Assembly (NCBI GenBank): GCA_016714495.1
Contig: JADKDU010000006.1
Span: 169,549-233,548 of the forward strand
Length of the DNA stretch: 64,000 nt
Direction: 5' to 3'
Source of the DNA: Hyphomonadaceae bacterium
GTDB lineage: Bacteria; Pseudomonadota; Alphaproteobacteria; Caulobacterales; Hyphomonadaceae
A program made the translations under genes and the position numbers. The notes beneath the pieces are model-generated. The model made no database searches, was not told where the DNA came from, and saw nothing but the letters and a program-made list of their open reading frames with translations. Shown one piece after another: positions 32,660 to 41,199 of this stretch. Numbering within the stretch: position 1 is the stretch's first letter; every line of letters begins with the position of its first letter.

Positions 32660-32691
32660 CGAGGTGGCGATCGCGCTGGACGCCGCGGGCC

Positions 32692-32883
32692 TTACTGCGC
32701 GTGGGTTTCCAGCCTGATGCCGGAAAGCATAGGGAGGGGGGCTTCGGGCACCTGCGGGACGTTGGTGAACAGGTCGGCCATGTCGTTGCCGACGAGGCGG
32801 CAGGCGCCGGCGATCTGGCCGGCCGTTTCGATCTTCTGTCTGACGACGGCAGGCTCGGCGAAGGCGCGGATGGCGAAGGCCAC
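32692..32883 (-). CDS. Possible small hypothetical protein
   Basis: A 63-residue leftward frame from GTG at 32883: VAFAIRAFAEPAVVRQKIETAGQIAGACRLVGNDMADLFTNVPQVPEAPLPML. The sequence reads like a genuine protein, and GGACGGAA precedes the start. It lies in the gap between the gene at 32659 and element copy B. No family recognised. Confidence 0.42.
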   Translation of the reverse strand: MAFAIRAFAEPAVVRQKIETAGQIAGACRLVGNDMADLFTNVPQVPEAPLPMLSGIRLETHAQ

Positions 32884-32910
32884 TTCCGTCCTACGCGTTC
32901 GGCGCAATCT

Positions 32911-32953
32911 ATCCTCCCCACGCCTTCGGAGCGGTGGAGGCAAGACGGCGGTA
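32911..32953. repeat. Palindromic intergenic element, copy B
   Basis: Has TATCCTCCCC, then GGAGCGGTGGAGGC and GACGGCGGTA, matching the order of blocks in copy A (32140-32180) about 770 bp away. The inner loop is longer here. Evidence that it is dispersed rather than local would need a genome search. Confidence 0.38.
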
Positions 32954-32966
32954 GAACCCGGCGGTC

Positions 32967-33320
32967 CTAGTGCTTGTGGCCGCCGCCGCGGCCGCACATG
33001 AGGTGGGTCTGGTCGCCCATCCACATCAGTTGCACGCCCGGGTTCCAGGTGAGGGAGCGTTCGCCATCGCTCCAGACGATGCGGGCGAGGCCCGGGATGG
33101 CGGGCATGTTAGTGAGCTGATAGCGCGCGCCGCGCACCCAGACTGTCGCGAGGATGTGCTCGTCCTGCGTGTCGAAGGAGAGAAACAGCTTTCCGCCATC
33201 CTCGCACTGGAACTGCGCGCCGGTGGTTGGCTGGGGCACCGGTGTCTGCGCGTGGGCGGGGGCCAAGGCGGCGAGCGCCAGAACCGCCACGGCCGTGATG
33301 CGGTTGCGGGTGTGAGACAT
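32967..33320 (-). CDS. Exported protein with MliC-like (lysozyme inhibitor) fold
   Basis: A 117-residue protein with a signal peptide (MSHTRNRITAVAVLALAALAPAHA). The mature domain, FQCEDGGKLFLSFDTQDEHILATVWVRGARYQLTNM... YLTWNPGVQLMWMGDQTHLMCGRG, follows the MliC pattern of a first Cys with C-x-x-G, L-x-L strands and a final Cys. MliC/PliC proteins block C-type lysozyme in the periplasm or outer membrane. The match is moderate. The start at the Met with AGGGG upstream is preferred to a longer open frame. His-rich tail GGGHKH. Confidence 0.7.
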   Translation of the reverse strand: MSHTRNRITAVAVLALAALAPAHAQTPVPQPTTGAQFQCEDGGKLFLSFDTQDEHILATVWVRGARYQLTNMPAIPGLARIVWSDGERSLTWNPGVQLMWMGDQTHLMCGRGGGHKH

Positions 33321-33393
33321 GAAGACCCCTGTGCTGTGCACGCAGGGTGAGCGATCAGCGCGGCGACTGCAAGCCTGACGATTTGGGGGCGGC

Positions 33394-34323
33394 TCAGCGC
33401 GGTTCGGCGGCGGCGTCCAGAATGGCGATGAGCAGATCGGCCAGCCGGTATCCGGCAAGCGCGACGCGCCGCGCGGCCACGCTGCGCACGTCCCGGTAGG
33501 CGGCTTCCGGCACGGCCACAGCTGTCGCTGCTCTGGCGCCAGTGGGGATCGCACCCGTATAGGCGGCGGATGTAGCAAGGGCGTAGCTTTCGGCGGCCCA
33601 GCCCGCGAAATCTGCGGCGGGCCCTGCGGCTTCCTTCAGCGAGACGCGCGGATAGCGGCCCATGATTTCGCTCGCGCGCGCATCAACATCGGCGACCTGG
33701 CCGGAGCGGTTGACGCTGTCGTCCCACATCCAATGCAGGCTGATGGGCTCGCCGGTTTCGGGGTCTTTGACGAATTGCCGGCCGCCCCCGCCGTCGCCTT
33801 TGGGATAAGCGGACGAGAATAGCTCGGCCACGTGCAGCGGCTGGTGGATATCGGCGCCGACATGCATGACCCAGCATAGCGCACGGGCGCGTTCGGCGGC
33901 GGAGGCTCGCGGATTGCCGGCGACCGCGAAGTTGAGGCGCAGCGCTTCGATCGCCTGCCCTGAGACCTGATCAGCGGGCGGCGGCGTGGGCGCGCCGGGT
34001 TTCACCACCGGCTTCACGGCGGCGTGCCAGCTTGGCTGGTCCTGTGGCGTCTCGCGGATGTCGTCGGACCAGCGGGCGCATTGCAGCAGCATGCGGCGCG
34101 TCTGTTCGGCGCCGGTGGTGCGGTCGATGGCAAGCTGGAAGGGGCCGCGATCGGGATGGGCGGCGAGCAGCTGGCCGAGCGGGCCGATGAGATCGGGACG
34201 ATGCGCTTCGACTTCCTTCCAGGCGATGGCGGCGGTGACCATATGGCCAGGACGCGTCCACGCCTGCGCGGGCGACGCGAAGGCGATGCTCAGGGTGGCA
34301 AGCAATACGGTTGCGATGCGCAT
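33394..34323 (-). CDS. Secreted S1/P1 nuclease family protein
   Basis: A zinc-dependent single-strand nuclease/phosphomonoesterase of the phospholipase C/P1 fold, likely periplasmic. The signal peptide ends at QA-WTRPGHMV, and the mature N-terminal Trp and His5 are the first Zn ligands of the family. Other ligands are in WSDDIR, MHVGADIHQPLHVAE and GDGGGGRQF, and in LHWMWDDSV. About 309 residues, the normal size. This enzyme may recover phosphate or nucleosides from outside DNA or RNA. Confidence 0.93.
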   Translation of the reverse strand: MRIATVLLATLSIAFASPAQAWTRPGHMVTAAIAWKEVEAHRPDLIGPLGQLLAAHPDRGPFQLAIDRTTGAEQTRRMLLQCARWSDDIRETPQDQPSWHAAVKPVVKPGAPTPPPADQVSGQAIEALRLNFAVAGNPRASAAERARALCWVMHVGADIHQPLHVAELFSSAYPKGDGGGGRQFVKDPETGEPISLHWMWDDSVNRSGQVADVDARASEIMGRYPRVSLKEAAGPAADFAGWAAESYALATSAAYTGAIPTGARAATAVAVPEAAYRDVRSVAARRVALAGYRLADLLIAILDAAAEPR

Positions 34324-34402
34324 GATCACTGGGCCTTACCAAGGCCGTGCGAAGGATTTGTGATGTCTTGTTTGTGCGGGGCGAGCGCAAGCGGATCAAG
34401 CG

Positions 34403-34708
34403 CTATGCGTAGCTCCCGTTTTCGTGGGGCACGCCTTCGGCAGCGCAGAGGGCGCGAAGTTCGTCGACCGCGTGTGCGCGATTGGCGTAGAGTTTCCTGA
34501 GCAGGGCGAAGGCGAGCCTGGCGGCCGCTTCGGGCGGAATGCGGCACCAGAATTCGTAGTCGCTGTCGCCCCATACCTCTTGCACAAGCGGCCCCATGTC
34601 CTGCGCGTCGAGCATCAAAGCGCCGTCGGGCTCGAGTGTGACGCAAATGGAGCGGAAATTGTCGCCTTCCTGCCGGAAGATTTCTTCGGTGAGGCGCTCG
34701 TAAGGCAT
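34403..34708 (-). CDS. Conserved hypothetical protein
   Basis: A 101-residue soluble protein of an uncharacterised family: MPYERLTEEIFRQEGDNFRSICVTLEPDGALMLDAQDMGPLVQEVWGDSDYEFWCRIPPE, followed by helical AARLAFALLRKLYANRAHAVDELRALCAAEGV. The D-A-Q-D-M-G-P-x-V-x-E-x-W-G-D-S-D-Y-E-F-W core is strongly conserved in the family I recall. It lies 3 bp after the preceding gene's stop, so it is probably the last gene of the COQ9 operon. Confidence 0.82.
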   Translation of the reverse strand: MPYERLTEEIFRQEGDNFRSICVTLEPDGALMLDAQDMGPLVQEVWGDSDYEFWCRIPPEAAARLAFALLRKLYANRAHAVDELRALCAAEGVPHENGSYA

Positions 34709-34711
34709 CGT

Positions 34712-35170
34712 TTAACGTTCCACGGGACTCAGCTGATAATGTCCTTGAATCGATGCGTGGCCTTCTCGCGACCCCAGACCGTCTTCGTACAGCGCTCGAC
34801 CAACCGGCGCGTTCCCTTTTTCCGGCAAGTCAGACATCGGGGCGGCCACATCAACGATGCGATTGTCGTACATCGCCAGGGTAACAACGCGCTTCGGAAA
34901 ATCGCCTCGCGGGCTTTGCGAGATGCGTAACCCTTGAACAACGCCTTCGGTGGTCAGGCAGGTTTCATTCGGCGTCGCAGCGTAGGAAAGGCCGAACCCA
35001 ACAAGCACAATCGATGCAGCAGCAATGGCCAGACCCCGCCATGATTGTAGCAGGGGCCTCAGCGTGTGAAGGCGATCGCCTCCGCGCCAGCGCTTCTCAA
35101 AATCCTCTGTCGGCGCCGCGGCCATTCCAGCTTCGTTGACGGCATCGCGTTCCTCGACGCGCTCGCTCAT
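34712..35170 (-). CDS. Single-pass membrane protein of unknown function
   Basis: A 152-residue protein with one helix (GLAIAAASIVLVGFGLSYAA, about residues 46-66). The preceding cytoplasmic part is polar. The rest is predicted periplasmic: TEGVVQGLRISQSPRGDFPKRVVTLAMYDNRIVDV. Its start overlaps the COQ9 stop (ATGA), which makes translational coupling likely. Family unknown. Confidence 0.72.
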   Translation of the reverse strand: MSERVEERDAVNEAGMAAAPTEDFEKRWRGGDRLHTLRPLLQSWRGLAIAAASIVLVGFGLSYAATPNETCLTTEGVVQGLRISQSPRGDFPKRVVTLAMYDNRIVDVAAPMSDLPEKGNAPVGRALYEDGLGSREGHASIQGHYQLSPVER

Positions 35171-35801
35171 TTGCGCTGGCCGAAGAGGTCCATCGGGTTC
35201 GGGGCCTTGGCGAAGGCGTCTTTGACCTGCCCTTTGAATTTTTCGAACTGCATGACGTTTTCGATGCGGCGATCGAGGAAGGCGTCAATTTGCGCTTCGT
35301 CGTCCGTGCCGATCCAGGCGGCCAGGGTGGAGCCGAGGACGCCGGAAAGGATGGTGCGCTTGGTGTACCAGTTGAAGTCGGTGGATTTGTCGCCGAGCGC
35401 AATCCAGATCGCGTCGGCGGCGGCCCAGAGGCCCTTGGGGCCGGTGAGGACGTTGGCGGGGCGCCGGCGGCGCGTTTCACGGCGGGCTTGTGCTGATCGA
35501 GGACGGCGAGCCAGGCCTTCACCCCTGCCTGCACCTTCTGGCGGACCTTGAGGGCGGCGATGTCGGCCTTTTGCAGGCGCGCGCCGGCGGCTTTCGCCGC
35601 GCGCTGGCCGAAGGCTTCCAGCAGGTCGGTTACGCCGTGGGGCGTGGCCAGCAGGACCTGGCCTTCGGTGAGGCCGGCAGCCTTGGCGGCGCGGTCCATG
35701 GCGGCCAGCGTCCATCCAGATTCCGGGGCGATTTCAAGCATGGCGTCGAGCAGGCGCTCGCGGAACTGGTCGCTGGGGGCGGTTTCTGGAGCGTCTGTCA
35801 T
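35167..35801 (-). pseudogene. COQ9 family ubiquinone biosynthesis protein, frameshifted
   Basis: COQ9 helps ring hydroxylation in ubiquinone synthesis by presenting lipids to COQ7. The N-terminal part is in one frame (MTDAPETAPSDQFRERLLDAMLEIAPESGWTLAAMDRAAKAAGL... KPAVKRAAGAP), and the C-terminal part in another (ANVLTGPKGLWAAADAIWIALGDKSTDFNWYTKRTILSGVLGSTLAAWIG... NPMDLFGQRK). Together they give one complete COQ9. The shift falls at a GGGG run on the + strand (35458-35461); one extra base would restore it. The gene is next to rpsU, as often seen in Alphaproteobacteria. It may be a sequencing error, a programmed shift or a real lesion. Confidence 0.85.
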
Positions 35802-36028
35802 GGTTCCATCCTGCGCCAAATCTGGGCCGGGGGGCAGTAGGCAGGTCCGATTTCCTATGATATCGGACCCGCGCTTGCCCTTAATGGTGCAGGAAAAATC
35901 ACCCGTCGAGCGGGCCAGCGTATCCTCCGGCCTTATGGCCTTTTGGGGAGCGTTTGCTGCCGTTTCGGCGTTTCTGACGTTCTAAACCCTGTCCTGGGGC
36001 CGGCCGGGAAACCGATGGAGAGTTTCAA

Positions 36029-36247
36029 ATAGTTCAGATCGTGGTCCGCGATAACAACGTCGATCAGGCGTTGAAGGCGCTGAAAAAGAAGATGCAACGC
36101 GAGGGTCTCTTCCGGGAGATGAAGCGCCGCAACCATTTCGAGAAGCCTTCCGAGCGCAAGGCTCGCGAAAAAGCTGAAGCCGTCCGCCGCGCGCGGAAAC
36201 TGGCTCGCAAACGCGCCCAGCGTGAAGGCCTCCTGCCGAAAACCTAG
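36029..36247 (+). CDS. rpsU: 30S ribosomal protein S21, probable ATA start codon
   Basis: A small basic protein of the 30S platform. VQIVVRDNNVDQALKALKKKMQREGLFREMKRRNHFEKPSERKAREKAEAVRRARKLARKRAQREGLLPKT is the entire family sequence. The family begins MxQI-V-V-R-D-N-N; here the codon at the Met position is ATA (36029-36031), and a GGAG motif (36017-36020) lies 8 bp before it, as for a real start. The only standard start in frame is GTG at 36041, which would delete four conserved residues and sit about 20 bp from the Shine-Dalgarno site. So the start is either ATA or the reference has an ATG to ATA error. Two hairpins follow the stop. Confidence 0.93.
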   Translation: MVQIVVRDNNVDQALKALKKKMQREGLFREMKRRNHFEKPSERKAREKAEAVRRARKLARKRAQREGLLPKT

Positions 36248-36249
36248 AG

Positions 36250-36323
36250 GCATAGGGTTCCGGCCCGGACCCATGCCAATTGACGATCATGACGCCGGCG
36301 GCGCTTCGCGCTCCGCCGGCGTC
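36250..36323 (+). terminator. Two stem-loops after rpsU, possible terminator
   Basis: The first hairpin covers about 36250-36276 (GCAT-GGG-TCCGG paired with CCGGA-CCC-ATGC). The second has an 11-bp stem GACGCCGGCGG/CCGCCGGCGTC (36291-36301 with 36313-36323) and is followed by only a short T-rich stretch (TGCATTT). The second could act as a weak rho-independent terminator. Confidence 0.55.
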
Positions 36324-36403
36324 TGCATTTGCGGACAAGCGAAATACGGTATGGGTCTTGCGACGATTGAGGCCATGCGCGTTAACCCAATGAGGCAGCC
36401 GAC

Positions 36404-38002
36404 TTGAAGCTTTCGCCGGCCCTTGCCGCCAACGCCAAGGCAACGACGCTGGAGCGTGTCGAGGCGGGCGGGTTCGATGCGATTGTCGTCGGCGCGGGCG
36501 CAGCGGGCGGACTTGCGGCGCTGCTGCTAACGGAGGCGGGGCTCAAGACGCTGGTGGTGGATGCGGGCGTGGCGGGCGGCATGCGGCGGCCGTTCACGGC
36601 GCCGTTCAGCGCCATGGTGCGTTCGGTCGCGACGCCGGAGATGTTTGCAGCTCTCCCCGCTTCGGTTTCGAATCTTGGACGCAAAGGTCTGCGCGCGGCA
36701 GGACTGATGCGACAGCCGATGCAGTCGCGCTGCTTTGCGTGGCAGATGGATCCTTTGCAGTTCGTCGATGATCGCGACAATCCCTATGCGTCGGCGGATG
36801 GCGGCGAGTTCACGTGGTTTCGCGTGCGCCAGCCCGGCGGGCGGATGATCGTGCCGGGGCATGGGCGGCAATACTATCGCCTGTCGGCGATGGACTTCCG
36901 GCCCGATGACGGGCTGAGCCCGGCCTGGCCGATCCGGCAGGGCGAACTGAACGACTGGTATGCGGCGGTGGAGCGGCGGCTGAATCTGTCGGGCCGGCGC
37001 GATGGGGTCGACTGGACGCCCGACAGCGAGATCGCCAATGAGATCGCGCCAACGCCTGCGGAGCAGGAATTGATGGACTTGGTGGCGGCGCGCTGGCCGC
37101 AGCAGCGCGCGGTGCTGGGTCGGTTTGCGAAGCCGCTCGATGCGCTGGATCAGGCGGCGGCGACGGGGAAGCTTCATCTTCGCCGTGGCGCGATCGTGCG
37201 CGAGATCATCACGGACAAGGGCCGCGCGACCGGCGTGGCGTTTGTCGATGATGCGACGGCGACGACGCGCAAGGTTTCGGCGCCGCTGGTCTTCCTGTGC
37301 GCCTCGACGCTGGAATCGACACGCATCCTGATGCTGTCGGGTCTCGGCAGGGCGTCGGGCGCGCTGGGCCGCAACCTTATGGACCACATTGTGATGAGCG
37401 GCCATGGACAGGGCGGCGCCCTGCCCGGCGGCAAGGTTGTGCTGGAGAGCGGGCGCAGCGTGTTCCTGCCGCGCTTTGACCGGCGTTGCGGCGGCGCGGG
37501 CGAAGGCCAGCGCGGGTTTGGCGTGCAGCTCTATCGCTCGTCGCAGGGGGCCGGATCGTATTTCCAGGCGGTGTCGTTCTCCGAGATGACGCCGCGGGCG
37601 GAGAATATCGTCGAGCTCGACATGAGCCGCAAGGATCGGTGGGGCGTGCCGACGCTGCGCATCGCTTGTTCCGCCAATGGCGATGAACTCGCACGTGCAG
37701 GACGACAGGCCGATGCGATACGTGAGATTGCGGACGCCGCGAAGGTGAAGCTGGCGGATGTGAACGTTCGGCCCTCGCCGCCCGGCATGGCGATCCATGA
37801 GTGCGGGACGGCGCGGATGGGCGATGCGCCGGAGAATTCGGTGCTCGATCCAGCGAATGAGTGCTGGGATGCGCGCGGACTTTATGTGACGGATGCGTCT
37901 TCCTTCCCCTCGCAAGGCACGCAGAACCCGACGCTGACCCTGATGGCGCTGACGGCGCGGGCAGTGAACCGTGCAATCAAGAAAGATGGCGCGCATGGCT
38001 GA
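36404..38002 (+). CDS. GMC family FAD-dependent oxidoreductase
   Basis: A 532-residue flavoprotein of the glucose-methanol-choline group. FAD dinucleotide motif AIVVGAGAAGGLAALLLTEAGLKTLVVDAG (about 25-54). Catalytic region: PGMAIHECGTARMGDAPENSVLDP (His near 463) and SSFPSQGTQNPTLTLMALTARAVN (Asn near 513). It resembles sugar or polyol-oxidising dehydrogenases. TTG at 36404 is the start; GAGG lies 8 bp ahead and an N-terminal extension is not conserved. Its end overlaps the aldo/keto reductase start, so the two are probably cotranscribed and may act on one carbohydrate path. Confidence 0.9.
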   Translation: MKLSPALAANAKATTLERVEAGGFDAIVVGAGAAGGLAALLLTEAGLKTLVVDAGVAGGMRRPFTAPFSAMVRSVATPEMFAALPASVSNLGRKGLRAAGLMRQPMQSRCFAWQMDPLQFVDDRDNPYASADGGEFTWFRVRQPGGRMIVPGHGRQYYRLSAMDFRPDDGLSPAWPIRQGELNDWYAAVERRLNLSGRRDGVDWTPDSEIANEIAPTPAEQELMDLVAARWPQQRAVLGRFAKPLDALDQAAATGKLHLRRGAIVREIITDKGRATGVAFVDDATATTRKVSAPLVFLCASTLESTRILMLSGLGRASGALGRNLMDHIVMSGHGQGGALPGGKVVLESGRSVFLPRFDRRCGGAGEGQRGFGVQLYRSSQGAGSYFQAVSFSEMTPRAENIVELDMSRKDRWGVPTLRIACSANGDELARAGRQADAIREIADAAKVKLADVNVRPSPPGMAIHECGTARMGDAPENSVLDPANECWDARGLYVTDASSFPSQGTQNPTLTLMALTARAVNRAIKKDGAHG

Positions 38003-38909
38003 CGCGCATGCCATCGTGACGAAGGCGTTTGCCGAGGGCGGGCCGCGCATTGGCTTGGGCTCGGGCGACCTGTTTCTTGATGGGCGCAGCGGCGATGCGG
38101 TAAGGCTGATCCAGGCGGCGTGTGACGTGGGGTTCCGCTATTTCGACACAGCACGGCTCTATGGCGACGGACAGGCCGAGCATGTTCTGGGGGCGGCGCT
38201 GGCGGGGCGACGCGACAGTGTGGTGATTGCGAGTAAGGCGGGCATCGTTCCATGGAGCATGCAGACCGGCGCGCGCATTGTCGCCAAAGCCGGGAAGATG
38301 CTAGGGCTCAAGCCCAATGCGTCGGCGCGCGAAGGCGCGTTTTCGGCGAAAGAGATTTCGCACAGCGTCGAGACGAGCCTGCGCGCCTTGCGGACGGATT
38401 ATCTCGACGTCCTGCTTTTGCATGAATGCACGCTCGCGGACATCACGTCGGAAGAGACCATCAGTGCGGTCGAACGGCTAGTGCGGGACGGCAAGGTGCG
38501 GGCGCATGGCATTGCGACGCAGCATGACCGGACCGCAGAAATCCTCAGAGATGGGCGGGCGCAGCCGGACATTGTGCAGGGCCCGTCCGATGCGATTGGC
38601 CAGCAGGTTCGCGATTATGGCGCGCGCGGCGACCGGCTGGTGATCACGCATTCAAGCATCCGACCCGTGCTGGAGGCCTTGCGTGCTGATCCGGCGCTTG
38701 TGGCGCGGCTGCGCGCAAGCGGGATCGATGCAAGCGATACGGCGACATTCGCGCCACGGCTGGTCGCCCACGCCGCAGCCAGCAATCCTGGTGGGATCGT
38801 GCTGGTCTCGACGCTCAAGCATGAGCGTCTGGGTTCGCTGTTCAATGCCCCGCGCATCGCGGCTGGCGAGATCGGCGCGCTCGACGCTGTGCTGGGCGTG
38901 GCGCGGTAG
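37995..38909 (+). CDS. Aldo/keto reductase
   Basis: A 304-residue NADPH-dependent oxidoreductase with a TIM barrel. Catalytic Asp-Tyr-Lys-His: FRYFDTARLYGDG (Asp and Tyr), VVIASKAGIVP (Lys), LLLHECTLAD (His). The start ATG at 37995 lies inside the end of the GMC gene, 8 bp overlap; ATGs at 37986 and upstream are in frame too, so the exact N-terminus is uncertain. Pairing with the GMC oxidoreductase suggests a shared polyol or sugar substrate. Confidence 0.88.
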   Translation: MADAHAIVTKAFAEGGPRIGLGSGDLFLDGRSGDAVRLIQAACDVGFRYFDTARLYGDGQAEHVLGAALAGRRDSVVIASKAGIVPWSMQTGARIVAKAGKMLGLKPNASAREGAFSAKEISHSVETSLRALRTDYLDVLLLHECTLADITSEETISAVERLVRDGKVRAHGIATQHDRTAEILRDGRAQPDIVQGPSDAIGQQVRDYGARGDRLVITHSSIRPVLEALRADPALVARLRASGIDASDTATFAPRLVAHAAASNPGGIVLVSTLKHERLGSLFNAPRIAAGEIGALDAVLGVAR

Positions 38910-39284
38910 GTCTTGCCCTGCCTTTGAAGCGATCATTCTGGGGGTGGGTCGCTGCCGCCAGCGCGGCTCCGGCGCCTCGTGAGCGACGTGCGATAATTCA
39001 GCAAGCGGCTCGCGCGGGAGGCTGTGATGCGGCGTGCTGCCCTGATGCTGGGGCCTGTGCGGTCGAGAATGAAGGCGCGCCGGGGTGGAGATTTGGCGGG
39101 GCGGCGTTGAAGCTGTCGCGGCCTTTCCTGGTGATCAGGGCGAGATCGCGCCGGGCCAGCAGATTCGCATTCCGATTCTGATCGAGGTTTCGGAGTACTA
39201 GGCGCGCGGCTGGAATGCCGTGTCTGGAATGCGTCGGCGCGCCACCTCCAGCGGACGCAAAGTGCAGGGCAAAGGAGATGTTCC
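38910..39284. other. Intergenic region with an orphan coding fragment
   Basis: 375 bp without an intact gene. Just after a stop codon, one short frame (about 39073-39201) reads RRAGVEIWRGGVEAVAAFPGDQGEIAPGQQIRIPILIEVSEY and ends in TAG. It looks like the C-terminus of a protein whose N-terminal part is absent, so it may be a relict. The start of the DUF1203 gene at 39285 has GGAG upstream (AAAGGAGATGTTCC). Confidence 0.4.
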
Positions 39285-39749
39285 ATGTTCCAGATCAGCG
39301 CGCTTTCCTCCAAGCGGTTCCGGCATTTCTACGGCAGAGGCGACGCGGAACTCGCGACGGCAGGCGTCATCGTGCGGCTGGCGGATACGAAGCCGGGATA
39401 TCCGTGCAGAGTGACGCTTCGCGATGCGGCGCCGGGAACGCGGATGCTATTGCTGAACTATGAGCACCAGAGCGCGGCCAGCCCGTTCCGGTCGAGCCAC
39501 GCGATCTTCGTCACCGACGGGGCGGATGATGTGCGCTTAGCGCCGGGCGAGATACCTGAGCAGATACGCGTGCGCCTGCTGGCCGTGCGCGCGTTCAGCG
39601 AGGCCGGCATGTTGCTGGATGCCGACGTGACCGAAGGATCGATTGCTGGCGATGTGTTCACGCGGCTGTTCGCCAATCCGGAGGCGGCGTACCTGCATGT
39701 GCACTTCGCAAAGTATGGCTGCTACGCGGCCCGGGTGGACCGCGTATAG
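39285..39749 (+). CDS. DUF1203 family protein
   Basis: A 154-residue soluble protein. The family features are MFQISALSSKRFRHF, TLRDAAPGTRMLLLNYEHQSAASPFRSSHAIFV, LLAVRAFSEAGMLLDADVTEG and AYLHVHFAKYGCYAARV. The role is unknown; family members often appear as small stress-related proteins. AAAGGAG lies ahead of the start. Converges with the sigma-54 regulator, whose stop is 1 bp away. Confidence 0.86.
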   Translation: MFQISALSSKRFRHFYGRGDAELATAGVIVRLADTKPGYPCRVTLRDAAPGTRMLLLNYEHQSAASPFRSSHAIFVTDGADDVRLAPGEIPEQIRVRLLAVRAFSEAGMLLDADVTEGSIAGDVFTRLFANPEAAYLHVHFAKYGCYAARVDRV

Positions 39750-39750
39750 C

Positions 39751-41199
39751 TCAACCCACTTCGTCGAGTTCGTCGCCTTCGCGGACCTTGAGGTCGTACT
39801 CGCGGACCTTGCGGTACAGCGTCGAGCGGCCGATGCCGAGGCGACGGGCGACTTCCGACATGTGGCCGGAATAGTGATCGATGGCGAACTGGATCAGGTC
39901 GCGTTCGATCGCTTCGAGCGTGCGCAGTTCGCCGGTGGGATCGGTGATCAGCACGGGCTGGTCAGCCGCATCATTTGCGGGCGTGAGCGCGGCGTGGCTG
40001 ACGGCTGACGGCGCGGTTCCGACCAGGCCAGAGATCTGCGGGAAGTCTTCCGGCTTGAGCGTGCCGCCATCCGACAGCACGACGGCGCGGAACACGGCGT
40101 TCTCGAGCTGGCGGACATTGCCCGGCCAGTCATAGTTCATCAGCATCGCTAACGTTTCCGGCGAGACGCCCGGGACAGCCTTGCCCTCTTCCGCATTGAA
40201 GCGGCGGATGAAGTGCTCGACCATTGCGGACAGGTCTTCGCGGCGTTCCTTCAGCGAGGGGATCTCGATGGGGAACACGTTGAGGCGATAATAGAGGTCT
40301 TCGCGGAAGCGGCCTTCCTTGACCTGCTGGGCGAGGTCGCGGTTGGTGGCCGAGATGATGCGGACGTCGATCTTGGTGGGACGGCGCGAGCCGACGGCGT
40401 CGACTTCGCCTTCCTGAAGGACGCGCAACAGCTTGACCTGCATATCAAGCGGCAGTTCGCCGACTTCGTCGAGGAAGAGTGTGCCGCCGTCAGCTTCGAC
40501 GAACTTGCCGAGCTTCTTTTCATGGGCGCCGGTGAACGAACCCTTCTCGTGGCCAAACAGGATCGACTCGACGAGGTTTTCCGGGATAGCGCCGCAGTTG
40601 ACCGAGATGAACGGCTTGCCCGAACGCTCTGACGCGCCCTGGATACAGCGGGCGATGACTTCCTTGCCGACGCCCGATTCACCGAGGATGAGGATCGGGA
40701 TGGATGAGGCGGCGGCGCGCTGGCCAAGACGGACGACGCCGCGCATGGCGGGCGCGCCGGCGATCATGTCCTCGAAGCCCATCTTGCCTTCGGTCTTCTT
40801 GGAGAGGCGTTTCACTTCGCCGCGCAGATCCGAGAGCTTGAGCGCGTTGCGAATGGAGATGCCGATACGTTCGGGCGAGGCCGGCTTCACGAAGAAGTCG
40901 ACGGCGCCGGCGCGCATCGCTTGAACAACTGTGTCGATGCCGCCCGTGGCGGTGAGCACGATGACCGGAAGATCGGGGCGGCGTTCCATGAGGCGCTCGA
41001 GCGTATCCATGCCCGAGAGACCCGGCATCACAAGATCGAGAAGGACGACATCAACGCCGTTCTTTGCGTCGGAGGCTTCTTCGAGCGCCTTCTCGCCATT
41101 CTCGACGAGGCGCGCGCGGAAGCCCTGCTTCTCGGCGGCGGCCTGCATCAGACGACGCTGGGTAGGATCGTCATCGACGACCAGAACGGTCTTAGCCAT
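39751..41199 (-). CDS. NtrC-family sigma-54 response regulator (TacA-like)
   Basis: A 482-residue transcriptional activator. REC domain at 1-120 with Asp55 in VVLLDLVMPG and Lys in FFVKPAS; AAA+ sigma-54 interaction domain at about 150-375 with Walker A GESGVGKE, the GSFTGA loop that contacts sigma-54, and DEVGELPLDMQVKLLRVLQEGE; a Fis-type HTH (ARRLGIGRSTLYRKVREYDLKV) at the end. Likely activated by phosphorylation from a distant histidine kinase. The N-terminus (MAKTVLVVDDDPTQRRLMQA) resembles TacA of Caulobacter, but orthology is not proven. No kinase gene is adjacent. Confidence 0.93.
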   Translation of the reverse strand: MAKTVLVVDDDPTQRRLMQAAAEKQGFRARLVENGEKALEEASDAKNGVDVVLLDLVMPGLSGMDTLERLMERRPDLPVIVLTATGGIDTVVQAMRAGAVDFFVKPASPERIGISIRNALKLSDLRGEVKRLSKKTEGKMGFEDMIAGAPAMRGVVRLGQRAAASSIPILILGESGVGKEVIARCIQGASERSGKPFISVNCGAIPENLVESILFGHEKGSFTGAHEKKLGKFVEADGGTLFLDEVGELPLDMQVKLLRVLQEGEVDAVGSRRPTKIDVRIISATNRDLAQQVKEGRFREDLYYRLNVFPIEIPSLKERREDLSAMVEHFIRRFNAEEGKAVPGVSPETLAMLMNYDWPGNVRQLENAVFRAVVLSDGGTLKPEDFPQISGLVGTAPSAVSHAALTPANDAADQPVLITDPTGELRTLEAIERDLIQFAIDHYSGHMSEVARRLGIGRSTLYRKVREYDLKVREGDELDEVG

